From assembly GCF_002812725.1 (NCBI RefSeq), contig NZ_NMUN01000008.1, positions 186,001 through 250,000 of the forward strand: 64,000 nucleotides of DNA. Direction: 5' to 3'. The position numbers and the translations under genes were made by a program. Below the pieces are notes generated by a model. That model had not been told where the DNA came from, made no database searches, and worked only from the letters and a program-made list of their open reading frames with translations. The stretch is from Microbacterium sp. BR1 (GTDB lineage: Bacteria; Actinomycetota; Actinomycetes; Actinomycetales; Microbacteriaceae). How positions within the stretch are numbered: position 1 is the stretch's first letter; the number at the start of each line of letters is the position of its first letter. Shown here piece by piece: positions 27,348-36,219 of this stretch.

Positions 27348-28309
27348 GCGCCGACGGCGCTCGTCATCGAGTCGGGAAGCCGCTCGATCCCGAGTCGGCA
27401 CGGCTGCGTGCGTCGCAGGCCGCAGTCCTCGGCGATGCCCTCAACCTTCGAGTACTCAGCGCGCTGGCCGCGGGCGCGCCCGCGGCCGAGCTCTCCGAGA
27501 TCCTCTATGTGGATGACGCCCGAATCGCCGCTTCCCTGATCGCGCTTTCTTCCGCCGACATCATCCGGCGAGACGTTGTCGGCGCAGACGTGTTGACCGC
27601 GGACGCATGGGTGCGATTCGGCCGCCTGCTCGTCGAAACGGGCAAACCACGATCCGAGTCGAACGCGCCCGCTCTCGGCGCACTGCCGCCCGCGATAGAA
27701 ACAGTCGCAAGAGACCTCGTTTACCGGTTCGCATCGACCTTCAGTGGCGAGACGGTATCCCGATACGTCGCCGAGAGCTACCTTCTTCTGGGCCAGCGAG
27801 CACGGGTCTCCGGCCACCTGTCGGCGCTGACCGCCCGCTACGCAGCTGATCGGCTCGACGCTCTGGCATCCGCCAAAGGCCTGGTGCTCCGAGGCACGCC
27901 GGAAGTGCTCTTCGTATGTGTTCAGAACGCGGGCCGCTCCCAGATGGCAGCGGCGTACGTGTCGCACCTCGCTGGCTCGGCCGTGCACGTGCGAACGGCC
28001 GGCTCGGCACCCGCAAGCGAGATCAACCCCCGGATCACCGCCGCGCTTGCCGAAGTCGGAGTTCCCCTCACCGATGCGTATCCGAAGCCCCTCACCGATG
28101 AGGTCGTGCAGGCCGCCGACTACGTGATCACGATGGGTTGTGGCGACGCGTGCCCCGTCTACCCGGGACGCCGCTACATGGAGTGGGACCTGGATGATCC
28201 GCTCGACCACGACGATGAAGGCTTGAGAGAGATCCGAGATGCCGTCCGCGAGCGAGTCGAACGGCTACTCGAGGAGATGGGTCTGCACCGTCAGCCCGCG
28301 AGGCGATAA
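27344..28309 (+). CDS. Three-domain arsenate reductase: HTH + three-helix bundle + ArsC
   Basis: 321 residues. Residues about 20-95 look like a second ArsR-type winged helix (LGDALNLRVLSALAAG, IAASLIALSSADIIRRDVV). Residues about 110-180 match the three-helix bundle that precedes some actinobacterial arsenate reductases (ETVARDLVYRFASTFSGETVSRYV). Residues about 187-310 are a LMW-PTP-type ArsC with VLFVCVQNAGRSQMAAAYV (CX5RS) and CGDACPVYPGRRYMEWDLDDP. It should reduce arsenate to arsenite in the cytoplasm, probably with mycothiol. No arsenite exporter is encoded nearby. The end overlaps a convergent gene by 19 bases. Confidence 0.82.
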   Translation: MSADGARHRVGKPLDPESARLRASQAAVLGDALNLRVLSALAAGAPAAELSEILYVDDARIAASLIALSSADIIRRDVVGADVLTADAWVRFGRLLVETGKPRSESNAPALGALPPAIETVARDLVYRFASTFSGETVSRYVAESYLLLGQRARVSGHLSALTARYAADRLDALASAKGLVLRGTPEVLFVCVQNAGRSQMAAAYVSHLAGSAVHVRTAGSAPASEINPRITAALAEVGVPLTDAYPKPLTDEVVQAADYVITMGCGDACPVYPGRRYMEWDLDDPLDHDDEGLREIRDAVRERVERLLEEMGLHRQPARR

Positions 28310-28980
28310 CCCAGTCCGCGAACGGTTTCGATCGGTGGTTCTGCGCTCTCGCCGAGGCGTGCGCGGATGCGTTTGATCAGGACCCGGACCGACGCGTGCG
28401 GGTCTGCGACCGCTTCGAAATGCTGCCGAGCAAGATCATCGAGCGTGACCATGTACGGGTGCGCCCGCGCCAGACACAGCAGGACGTCGAACTCGCGCGG
28501 CGTCACATCGATGCGGCTTCCCTGCCATTCGACGACGTGACGACCGGGGTCAACCATCAGATCCCCTGCCTGAACGCACTCGATCGGAACCGCCGCGCGG
28601 GGCGACGCTCGGAGGAGACGCTCGAGGCGGTCCGGGGTCAAGGGGAGGGCCACACTCGTTTGCACGCCCAGGGCGAAAGCTGAACGCACAGTCTCGGCGT
28701 CCGTCAGCGGATCTAGGCCGAGTACCACGGGTGATGCGCAGACCTCACGAGCGAGCTCCAGAATGGGGGCGAGATTCTCGGGTGCGACACTGCTCGAGAC
28801 GATGAGAATCGAATCGGCGTCACGCACAACCTCGGTCAGCGCACTGACGACATCCTGCCGGATAACGACCGCGATGCCGCGGTGCCGGTATTCGACCGGC
28901 GCACCGCGGACCACCCGGGGATCCTCCGTGAGGACAACGAACCGAGCGGACCCCTGCAGCGGTTCGACGCTGATGCTCAT
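28291..28980 (-). CDS. OmpR/PhoB-type regulator with a degenerate receiver domain
   Basis: 229 residues. The C-terminal 100 residues form a winged helix: [38 protein letters not shown] and [13 protein letters not shown] are the PhoB-type signature. The N-terminal part has the alternating strand-helix look of a receiver, but where the phosphorylated aspartate should end strand 3 it reads DSILIVSSS, and the acidic pair is weak, so phosphorylation is doubtful. It is the last gene of the pst run (ATGA overlap with pstB), which suggests a phosphate-linked role; no histidine kinase or PhoU is present. Confidence 0.8.
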   Translation of the reverse strand: MSISVEPLQGSARFVVLTEDPRVVRGAPVEYRHRGIAVVIRQDVVSALTEVVRDADSILIVSSSVAPENLAPILELAREVCASPVVLGLDPLTDAETVRSAFALGVQTSVALPLTPDRLERLLRASPRAAVPIECVQAGDLMVDPGRHVVEWQGSRIDVTPREFDVLLCLARAHPYMVTLDDLARQHFEAVADPHASVRVLIKRIRARLGESAEPPIETVRGLGYRLAG

Positions 28981-29846
28981 CCGAACCGTCCGCTGATGTA
29001 GTCCTCCGTACGCTGGTCGCGGGGCTGCTCGAAGATCTGCGACGTCCGGCCGTATTCCACGAGCACGCCCGTGCGGTCACCGGTCGTGTCATCGGCCAGG
29101 GCCGTGAAGAACGCCGTCCGATCCGCGACCCGCGCGGCCTGCTGCATGTTGTGCGTGACGATGATGATCGTGTACTCGCGCTTGAGTTCATGCATGAGAT
29201 CTTCGATGCGCATGGTGGCGATCGGGTCGAGCGCCGAGCACGGCTCGTCCATCAAAATGACGTCGGGCTTCACCGCGATCGTGCGGGCGATGCAGAGCCG
29301 CTGCTGCTGTCCACCCGAGAGACCGAAAGCGGACTGCTTCAGCTTGTCCTTGACCTCATCCCACAACGCGGCCTTGGTGAGCGCTTCCTCGACGAGATCG
29401 TCCATGGACGACAGCTTCATGCCTGTCACACGGGGGCCGTAGGCGACGTTGTCGTAGATCGACTTCGGGAACGGGTTCGGCTTCTGGAACACCATGCCGA
29501 TCCGACGGCGCACTTCGATCGGGTCGACACCCTTGCCGTAGATGTCGTCGTCCTGGAAAAGCACCTCGCCCTCGACGCGCGCGCCATCCACCAGATCGTT
29601 CATCCGGTTGAGTGAACGAAGCAGCGTTGATTTGCCGCAGCCGGATGGGCCGATCAGGGCTGCGATCTCGTTCTTACCGAACTTCAGGTCAACTCCCGTC
29701 ACGGCGCGAAATGCGCCGTAGTAGACGTCGACGCTTTTGCACTCGATGAGGCCGCTCGGCACGTCGGGCAGGTTGCTCCCGCTGGATCCGGAATGGAACT
29801 GGGGATGTGGGGAGTCTTCCGGGAGGGTCATTGTCGGGTCGCTCAT
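28977..29846 (-). CDS. pstB: Phosphate ABC transporter ATP-binding protein
   Basis: 289 residues from ATG 29846; the first 35 are a variable extension. Walker [10 protein letters not shown] near residues 63-71, Q-loop [10 protein letters not shown], signature [13 protein letters not shown] near 175-187, Walker [14 protein letters not shown] near 194-206, switch histidine in [11 protein letters not shown]. This is the canonical PstB that drives high-affinity phosphate import. The open frame extends upstream but overlaps pstA. It lies two bases after pstA. Confidence 0.96.
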   Translation of the reverse strand: MSDPTMTLPEDSPHPQFHSGSSGSNLPDVPSGLIECKSVDVYYGAFRAVTGVDLKFGKNEIAALIGPSGCGKSTLLRSLNRMNDLVDGARVEGEVLFQDDDIYGKGVDPIEVRRRIGMVFQKPNPFPKSIYDNVAYGPRVTGMKLSSMDDLVEEALTKAALWDEVKDKLKQSAFGLSGGQQQRLCIARTIAVKPDVILMDEPCSALDPIATMRIEDLMHELKREYTIIIVTHNMQQAARVADRTAFFTALADDTTGDRTGVLVEYGRTSQIFEQPRDQRTEDYISGRFG

Positions 29847-29848
29847 GG

Positions 29849-30760
29849 CTACCACCGTTTCTGATACTTGTTGCGGATGAAGATGGCCAATGCGTTCATG
29901 AGCAAAAGCACACCCATGAGCAGCACACTGGTGGCAGCGGCGAGTTCGTGGAACCCCTCTTGCGGACGGCCCGTCCAGTTGAAGATCTGGATGGGCAGCG
30001 TCGTGAAGCCGCTCATCAGGCCGTTTGGGTCGAAGGTGATGTAGACGAGGGCGCCCAGGACGAGAAGCGGTGCGGCCTCGCCGAGCGCGCGAGACAGCGC
30101 CAGGATCGATCCCGTCGCGATGCTCGGTACCGATGCGGGCAGGATCTGGCGCCACACGGTCTGCCACTTCGTCGCTCCGAGGGCCAACGAGCCATCCCGG
30201 ATCTCGTTGGGCACGGCCCGGAGACCTTCACGCGTCGAGATGATGATAACGGGCAGGATCAACAGCGAGAGCGCGAGCGCGCCACCGATGACGATGTTCT
30301 TGTTCTGCACCTGCAGGAGCGAGAGGAATGCGAGCGCGAGCAGGCCGTAGACGATCGAGGGAACCGCGGCGAGGTTCTGCACGTTCAGTTCGATTAACTT
30401 GTTGAACCACTTGCGCTTGTCGGCGAACTCTTCGAGGTGCACAGCGGCCGCGATCCCGAGTGGCAGCGTCATGACGGCGGTCACACCGATGACCCACGCG
30501 GACCCAAGAATCGCCGGCCGTGCGCCCGCCGTCTCCGGCGTGGCCGAAGGATAGTTCGTGAACAGGTTCATCGTGAGCTTCGGCCATCCGTCCAACAGGA
30601 TCGTGACCAGAAGTGTCGCCAGCACGGCGAACGCAACGAGCAACGACAGCCACAGCAGGATGAGGAAGATCATCGGACCCAGCTTGCGCTCGCCATCCGT
30701 CCCGGTCTTGAGGGGACGGGAACTCGGCACGGTCGGCCGATCTTTTACGAGGGTGGACAT
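29849..30760 (-). CDS. pstA: Phosphate ABC transporter permease PstA
   Basis: 303 residues from ATG 30760 with six membrane segments. The permease loop that contacts PstB is [26 protein letters not shown] near residues 185-210 (written in part). Similarity begins at MSTLVKDRP; the ATG overlaps the pstC stop (ATGA), so the longer open frame is not used. It forms the channel with PstC. Confidence 0.95.
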   Translation of the reverse strand: MSTLVKDRPTVPSSRPLKTGTDGERKLGPMIFLILLWLSLLVAFAVLATLLVTILLDGWPKLTMNLFTNYPSATPETAGARPAILGSAWVIGVTAVMTLPLGIAAAVHLEEFADKRKWFNKLIELNVQNLAAVPSIVYGLLALAFLSLLQVQNKNIVIGGALALSLLILPVIIISTREGLRAVPNEIRDGSLALGATKWQTVWRQILPASVPSIATGSILALSRALGEAAPLLVLGALVYITFDPNGLMSGFTTLPIQIFNWTGRPQEGFHELAAATSVLLMGVLLLMNALAIFIRNKYQKRW

Positions 30761-31716
30761 CAGTAGGCCTCCCGGAACCGGCGCACGAAGCGGATGCTGA
30801 TGAAGTTGATCAGCAGAGTGATGATGAAGAGCAGCAGCCCGACGGCGAAGAGCGTGTTGTATTCGAGGCTGCCGACCCGTGAGTCGCCCAGCGCTGCGTT
30901 CGCGATGAAGCCGGTCATCGTCTGACCCTGCTCGAGTGGGTTGGTGACGATGCGAGCCTGGTTGCCGGCCGCGATCGCCACGATCATGGTTTCGCCGACC
31001 GCACGCGATATGCCGAGTACGACGGCGGCCACGATGCCGGAAAGTGCGGCGGGGAAGACGACGCGGAGGGTTGTCTGCATGCGGTTGGCGCCGAGCGCGG
31101 CGCTGCCTTGCCGCAGTGCGTTCGGCACGGCCGACATTGCGTCTTCGGCGATTGAGGCGACGGTCGGGATGATCATGACGCCCATGACCAGACCTGCTGC
31201 TAGAACACTGAATGCACCGGTCGGCAGCTGAAGCCAATCGCGCAAGACGACGTTCTGAACGAACTGCAGAGCGAAGAATCCGTAAACGACCGTGGGCACG
31301 CCCGCGAGAATCTCGAGCAACGGCTTCAGGATCTTGCGTACCCGCGGCTTGGCGTACTCCGCCAGCAGGATCGCGGCTCCGAGCCCGAACGGCACGGCGA
31401 CCAGCAGCGCGATGCCCGTTGTCCACAGCGTTGCGGAAACAAGCGGGATGACGCCGAACGATGCGTCCGCGAATCGGGGTGCCCAGCGTGTGCCGAACAG
31501 GAACTCCCAGACGGGGACCTCGGCAAAGAAACTGAGCGAGGGGACCAACAGCGCGATCAGAATGCCGATGGTCGTGACGACGGTCAGACCCGCGGCAAGT
31601 CGGAGCACCATCCTGATGATGGCCTCGCCCGGGCGGGGCCTACCCGCGAACTGGGTCGAGACCCGGGGGCCCGAGACGAAGCTCGGGCCCCCGGTCTTCT
31701 CGCTGACAGATGTCAT
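30760..31716 (-). CDS. pstC: Phosphate ABC transporter permease PstC
   Basis: 318 residues, six membrane segments starting near residue 35 (AAGLTVVTTIGILIALLV). The ABC-contact loop reads SAVPNALRQGSAALGANRMQT near residues 198-218. It begins 32 bases downstream of pstS and shares four bases with pstA. Confidence 0.95.
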   Translation of the reverse strand: MTSVSEKTGGPSFVSGPRVSTQFAGRPRPGEAIIRMVLRLAAGLTVVTTIGILIALLVPSLSFFAEVPVWEFLFGTRWAPRFADASFGVIPLVSATLWTTGIALLVAVPFGLGAAILLAEYAKPRVRKILKPLLEILAGVPTVVYGFFALQFVQNVVLRDWLQLPTGAFSVLAAGLVMGVMIIPTVASIAEDAMSAVPNALRQGSAALGANRMQTTLRVVFPAALSGIVAAVVLGISRAVGETMIVAIAAGNQARIVTNPLEQGQTMTGFIANAALGDSRVGSLEYNTLFAVGLLLFIITLLINFISIRFVRRFREAY

Positions 31717-31748
31717 CGAATGATCTCCGTGAGAGAAAGCGCGCTTGC

Positions 31749-32699
31749 TCAGCCGAGCGAAGCGAGCTCCTCCTGTGCGAGGGTGACCTGCTCCTCGGTG
31801 AGGGGTACGAACAGGGCGAGGTCGGCGATCTCGAGGGAGTTCGCGACGTAGAAGTCAACGAACGACTTCACGGCATCGTTGTCGACGTAGGAGGCGTTGT
31901 TCACGTAGATGAACAGCGGGCGGCTGAGCGGCGTGTATGTGCCGTCCTGAACCGTCTCGGTCGTCGGGTAGACCCCGTCGATCTCGGCGGCGATGATGAC
32001 GCCCTCGTTCTCTTCGACGTAGCTCAGGCCGAGGAAGCCGATGCCACCCTCGGCGCCAGCGACACCCTGAATGGTGATGTTGTCGTCCTCGGAGGGGCTG
32101 TAGTCCGTGCGGATGGCACCCTCTTCGCCGTTGACGGCGTCAGTGAAGTAGTCGAACGTGCCCGAGTCGGTACCGGCGCCGAACAGAGCGAGGGGCACGT
32201 CGGGGAAGCTCGGGTCGACATCGGCCCAGCTCATCACGACGCCCTCGGATTCGGGGGACCAGATCGTGGCGAGCTGCTCGACCGTCAGGTCGGTCGCCCA
32301 GTCGTTCTCGGGGTTGAGGATGACGGACAGGCCGTCGTTTGCGGCGACGATTTCGGTGTACTCGATGCCGTTCGCCTCGCACTCGGCAGCTTCTTCTTCC
32401 TTGATCTCGCGCGACGCGTTCGAGATATCGGTTTCGCCGGCGCAGAACGCCTTGAAGCCGCCACCTGTGCCGGACGTGGCGACCGAGACGTTGACGTTGG
32501 GCTCTTCTTCGCGGTAGAGGTCGGCGGCTGCTTCGGTGAGGGGGGCGACGGTCGATGAGCCGTCGGTCGTGACGGAGCCGCTCAGGCCGCCGTCTTCGTC
32601 GGTGGAGCCGCCGGACGTCTGGCCGCCGCAGGCGCTCAGGGCGAGTGCGGCAGCCGCCAGGGTGGCGATAGCCGCGAACTTTGCTGTGGTGGTGTTCAC
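31749..32699 (-). CDS. pstS: Phosphate-binding lipoprotein
   Basis: 316 residues from GTG 32699 with GGAAG upstream. Signal peptide and lipobox ALSACGG (Cys24). Phosphate-binding signatures: TTDGSSTVAPLTEA near residue 46-59, SGTGGGFKAFC near 82-92, DISNASREIK near 98, and GTDSGTFDYF near 165. It captures phosphate outside the membrane for PstCAB. The gene is the first of the operon and has a Pho-box-like element about 100 bases upstream. Confidence 0.96.
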   Translation of the reverse strand: MNTTTAKFAAIATLAAAALALSACGGQTSGGSTDEDGGLSGSVTTDGSSTVAPLTEAAADLYREEEPNVNVSVATSGTGGGFKAFCAGETDISNASREIKEEEAAECEANGIEYTEIVAANDGLSVILNPENDWATDLTVEQLATIWSPESEGVVMSWADVDPSFPDVPLALFGAGTDSGTFDYFTDAVNGEEGAIRTDYSPSEDDNITIQGVAGAEGGIGFLGLSYVEENEGVIIAAEIDGVYPTTETVQDGTYTPLSRPLFIYVNNASYVDNDAVKSFVDFYVANSLEIADLALFVPLTEEQVTLAQEELASLG

Positions 32700-32754
32700 G
32701 TGTGCACTTCCGTTGAGGGGCCGTCTCGGCCACAACTTGACCGCCGGTGCCGGC

Positions 32755-32805
32755 GAGTCGGATAGATGATCTTCTATCCGAGTCAGATAGAAGTATGTCT
32801 ATCTG
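32755..32805. repeat. Tandem pair of 8-6-8 palindromes in the pstS promoter
   Basis: First palindrome 32759-32780: CGGATAGA, six bases, TCTATCCG. Second 32784-32805: CAGATAGA, six bases, TCTATCTG. Both have perfect 8-base arms and identical spacers, with centres 25 bases apart, and each is preceded by GAGTC so the units also form direct repeats (GAGTCRGATAGA). This looks like a double operator. The second overlaps the Pho box by eight bases. Confidence 0.8.
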
Positions 32806-32819
32806 AACGCAAGGTGAAC
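32798..32819 (-). promoter_or_regulatory. Pho box (two 11-base direct repeats)
   Basis: On the minus strand GTTCACCTTGC is followed at once by GTTCAGATAGA. Tandem 11-base units starting GTTCA fit the PHO box bound by PhoP in actinobacteria. It lies 99-120 bases upstream of the pstS start and should give induction under phosphate starvation. The downstream half overlaps one of two palindromes (next entry). Confidence 0.7.
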
Positions 32820-33024
32820 GAAGAGCAGCGGCGTGCTGTCCTGCGCGCGGCCGTCAGTGGCGCCCAGATCGAACCGCCGCGGAAGGATTTGCCGACAGCG
32901 AACCATCTTTGCTGGGGACCGCCACTACTTGATCTATGGTGAAAGGCCGCATCGCCGTCGCCCGACTTGGAATGCGAGGGCGCGAACAAACGACCCACGA
33001 TAGCCGTGCGCGACCCGGAGCCAC

Positions 33025-33306
33025 ATGAGTCCTACCGAACCTGTCGATCCAGCAGCGGCACGTCGTCATCTGACCGACGTGCGACGACTCGTGCTCGCGA
33101 TCATTGCGGACGAGCCCTCGATCACCGCCGATCAGATCGTCACGAGATGGGCCGAACGCAGGCCAGGGCTCTCGGCGCGCCACACGGCGGCATTGCCCCG
33201 GATGACCAGCCAGACGCTGTGGCGCTTGGAGAACCTGGGATGGGTAATAAGAGCGCACGGGCGCTTCAGCATCACCGAACAAGGCCAAGTCGCGCGCTAC
33301 CTCTAG
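33025..33306 (+). CDS. Small winged-helix protein
   Basis: 93 residues. Two helices with a DNA-binding look: EPSITADQIVTRWAERRPG and ALPRMTSQTLWRLENLGWVIRAHGRFSI, ending in a wing and a short tail, as in MarR/PadR-like minimal domains. ATG 33025 is the first start after the divergent pst promoter region. The gap 32700-33024 holds the Pho box and palindromes but no other gene. Target unknown. Confidence 0.55.
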   Translation: MSPTEPVDPAAARRHLTDVRRLVLAIIADEPSITADQIVTRWAERRPGLSARHTAALPRMTSQTLWRLENLGWVIRAHGRFSITEQGQVARYL

Positions 33307-33480
33307 GTGAAGCACCCGAACAAGCCACAAGGCTGAGCGTTACTGCTGCGAGTGCTGATCCCCCGATTACAGTGCGACTACGCGTCGTACTCATTGCGCC
33401 GTCCAGCAGGCTCAGCCTCGATCCACCGATGGGGTTGGGTGCTGAGCGGGCGTCATGACATGGAAATGCCTCTCGGATCA

Positions 33481-33528
33481 GCCCGCACGATCGCGGTGAA
33501 GCCCGACGTCATCCTCATGGATGAGCCC
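33481..33528 (+). pseudogene. 48-base scrap of a second pstB
   Basis: The plus strand encodes [16 protein letters not shown], the Walker B region of PstB. Compared with the intact pstB of this window (29232-29285, minus) 43 of 48 bases agree and all five differences are silent, so it is a copy from a related genome, not a recent duplicate. Similarity stops at both ends; on the right it abuts the IS1380 element. Nothing else is seen in 33307-33480. Confidence 0.8.
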
Positions 33529-33538
33529 TACCTCGTAG

Positions 33539-35089
33539 ATGCAATTCAAGCATGCTCCTGCTGCGGTGTCCGCGGTGTTCGATGATCCGAATCTCGTGTC
33601 GGCCGCGGGACTGGTCCCGATGCTGCGACTCGCGCGTTCCGCGGGCGTGGATCGGCTCTCGCAGTCCCGGCTGAGCGTCCCGACGGACAAGGGCTCCAAC
33701 GCGGGCGCGAAGGTGATGGCGTTGGTCGCGGGGATGCTTGCCGGGGCAGACTCGATCGACGACATGAACCTGCTCCGCCACGGCGGGATGGGCCGCCTGT
33801 TCGATCGGACCTACGCGCCGTCGACGCTGGGCTCGTTCCTGCGCGAGTTCCGGTTCGGTCACGTCCGCCAACTCGACGCCGTCGCCTCCCGCGTTCTGGG
33901 GAACCTCACCGCGGACGCGTCACTGCTTCAGTCGCGGGCCGGGGAGCGAGTGATGGTCGATCTGGACGATACGATCATCGAGGTCCACGGATACCAGAAG
34001 CAGGGCGCCTCGTTCGGGTACTCCAGCGTCCGCGGCTTGAACGCGCTGATCGCGACCGCATCGACCTCCTCGTCGGCGCCGGTGATCCTCGGCCAGCGGC
34101 TGCGGCAGGGAAAGACCGGATCCCCGAAGGGCGCCGCGCGGATCGTCGGTGACGCGCTCGCTACTCTGCGCCGCACCGGCGTATCGACGGGCGCCCGCCC
34201 GTTGCTGCGCGCGGACTCCGCGTTCTACGGTCACGCGACCATCGGCACCGCGATTAAAGCCCGGCGCGGACGTGTCGGTGACTGTTCGGATGGACCCGGC
34301 GGTGAAGGCCGCGATCGCGACCATCCCGGATGATGCGTGGGAGATGATCGAGTACACCGACTCGCTCCGTGACGAGACCACCGGGCAACTGATCTCCAAA
34401 GCCGAAGTCGCCGAAGTTCCGTTCACCGCGTTCCGGTCCCGACAGAAGGCCGAGCAGATCACCGGGCGGCTGGTGGTCCGCCGCATCCCCGACCTGAACC
34501 GAGACAGGTCGAGCAGCCGACGCTGTTCGACGTCTACCGGCACCACGCGTTCTTCACCACCACAGACCAGGACGACATGGACACCGTCGACGCGGACAAG
34601 ACCCACCGTGCTCACGCGATCATCGAGCAAGTCCACGCCGACCTCAAAGCAGGGCCGCTCGCGCACCTGCCGTCGGGGGTGTTCACCGCGAACAGCGCCT
34701 GGCTCGTGCTCGCCGTGATCGCGTTCAACCTCACCCGCGCAGCAGGCGTGATCGCCGACAAAGCCGGTCGGCTCGCGAGGGCCACGACAGCGACGATCCG
34801 CCGCACCCTCATCCACGTCCCGGCGCGGCTGGCGCGCTCCGCGCGCCGCATCACACTGCACCTGTCCGAGGCCTGGCCCTGGCAGACCGCGTTCGACCGG
34901 CTCTTCATCGCGACGCACGCGCCGCCACCGGTCGCGGCCAACCGACCACCGCCGCAACCGCGGCATGACCGAGGACCGCGTGGACGACCGGGATGCGATG
35001 CCCGGAACTCACCCCTACCCGCGCCACGTCACCGCGCGTCGATCACACCAGCCCGCCCCACCCCAGCCCATCGGTGGATCGAGGCTTAG
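33539..35089 (+). mobile_element. IS1380-family transposase, broken by two frameshifts
   Basis: The product spread over three frames gives one complete transposase. Frame 1 (33539-34260): FDDPNLVSAAGLVPMLRLA, RVMVDLDDTIIEVHGYQKQG and RADSAFYG, with the acidic catalytic residues. Frame 2 (to about 34500): DVSVTVRMDPAVKAAI, RSRQKAEQITGRLV. Frame 3 (to TAG 35087-35089): QVEQPTLFDVYRH, HAIIEQVHADLKAGPLAHLPSG, FTANSAWLVLAVIAFNLTRA. The first shift is one extra C in GCCCGG near 34261; the second lies near 34500. They inactivate the gene or are sequencing errors. Terminal repeats were not found by eye; the left end is probably within 33529-33539. Confidence 0.88.
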
Positions 35090-35241
35090 CGCCTTCCTTT
35101 CAGTCGCGCCTTTGTCTCTTTCTCAATCAACACGGGCACGAAGTTGCGCCCTGTCGCGCCGGAGAAGCTCGTCCGGGCATACTCCACCGCGTCGCGCTCC
35201 GGGAGTAAGACGTTCAGCGGGAGCGCGCCGCACCCACACAC
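35086..35241 (-). pseudogene. Short ORF or gene tail of unknown origin
   Basis: A minus-strand frame from GTG 35241 to TAA 35086-35088 encodes about 51 residues, including LPLNVLLPERDAVEYARTSF and VPVLIEKETKARLKGRR. The composition is that of a real soluble protein with a basic C-terminus, unlike random high-GC frames. A TGA lies just upstream, so it is either a small gene or the tail of one cut by the IS. The rest of the gap, 35242-35523, shows no gene. Confidence 0.3.
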
Positions 35242-35523
35242 TCACTCGCCGCTTGACGGCAGGCGGGCGCAGCGTGCTTACGGTAGGCAGCCCCATCCTC
35301 ACAGCCCTGTCACCTATGCGTGCAGCAGTCCCCCCGAGCCGCGGTCCCCGATATTTCCGAACTCACGGCCTGGAGTTGAGTTCAGTCAGCAGACCCTGAT
35401 TCTCACAGCTCCAACCAGGACTTGGAGCATCGCGCGCCCACCTCAGTACAGGCCACAGGCCCTCGCGTCGAGGTCGGCCAGTCCCTGAGCAGAGGATCCA
35501 GATTGGGTCACGGGCCGTGCGGG

Positions 35524-35841
35524 CTAGATCTCCCCCAGTTCCTGACCTAGCCGAAGGTAGAGATCGGTCACTGCGGCGTTATTCACGCGGTACACCGGCC
35601 ACTCCCCCTGCTTTCGGTTCGATTTGGGTGGATTCGCGATGAGAACGTCGGCTTCTTCGAGTTCGCGGAGGTATCGAACCAGGGTGGGCGCGGGCACTTC
35701 GATTGCTTCGGAAATGGCTTTGCGGCCCGCGTTGGGGTTTCGACGTAAGTAGGCAATCAGACTGGCTTTTCCCAAGTTGCCGAGGATTGTCACTGCCGCA
35801 GCCGCGCGGTCGCTGTTAGCTGGCTTGACGAGCTTTGGCAT
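35524..35841 (-). CDS. Winged-helix transcriptional regulator
   Basis: 105 residues from ATG 35841 (a longer frame reaches ATG 35880). ILGNLGKASLIAYLRRNPNAG, KAISEAIEVPAPTLVRYLRELEEADVLIANPP and a WPVYRVN wing give an ArsR/MarR-like DNA-binding domain. It lies at the left edge of the conjugation module, where such elements often encode their control protein. A palindrome covering the longer start (35874-35900) could be its own operator; if the shorter start is right the site lies upstream of translation. Confidence 0.65.
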   Translation of the reverse strand: MPKLVKPANSDRAAAAVTILGNLGKASLIAYLRRNPNAGRKAISEAIEVPAPTLVRYLRELEEADVLIANPPKSNRKQGEWPVYRVNNAAVTDLYLRLGQELGEI

Positions 35842-35873
35842 GAACGTATTGTTCCGCGATTTTGGTGCCAGCG

Positions 35874-35900
35874 GAAGCATCCTGAATAAATAAATGCTTC
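35874..35900. promoter_or_regulatory. Palindrome at the regulator promoter
   Basis: GAAGCAT at 35874-35880 and ATGCTTC at 35894-35900 are perfect 7-base arms around a 13-base AT-rich core (CCTGAATAAATAA). AT-rich in a GC-rich region, next to a divergent regulator. Likely operator or promoter element. Confidence 0.45.
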
Positions 35901-36219
35901 ACATCACATCTGAATCACTATACGATCCACGCATGAGCTCAAGCAGATGGGTCCCAGATCAAGCATTCGGCGCGGCCGAGAACGCTATGGTGGCGCGGCC
36001 AACCGCGAGCCAGCTCACCCCGAGCGGCCCATGTCGTCGCGCTTCGCATTCCCGCTCGGACGGTGGACGATACCCTCGCCGCCGCTCTTTGCCCCAGGTC
36101 CGTGACCAAATCGTTCCTTTTGCAACTGTGCACCGTCTGCTTAGTATTCCTCCACTGCGACCTACTGGGGTGCTCTGGGGGTACGAGGTCGCTGCCAATC
36201 AAGCGAAGGCGGTGCTGCC
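35901..36219. other. Stretch without a convincing gene
   Basis: Open frames exist on both strands (for example 35894-36223 plus and 35939-36235 minus) but none shows a known domain, and no ribosome site decides between them. It probably holds the leader of the conjugation genes. Confidence 0.4.

Noticed and set aside
32783..33330. Minus-strand frames upstream of pstS
   Set aside because: They lie across the Pho box, the palindromes and the winged-helix gene, and read as antisense.
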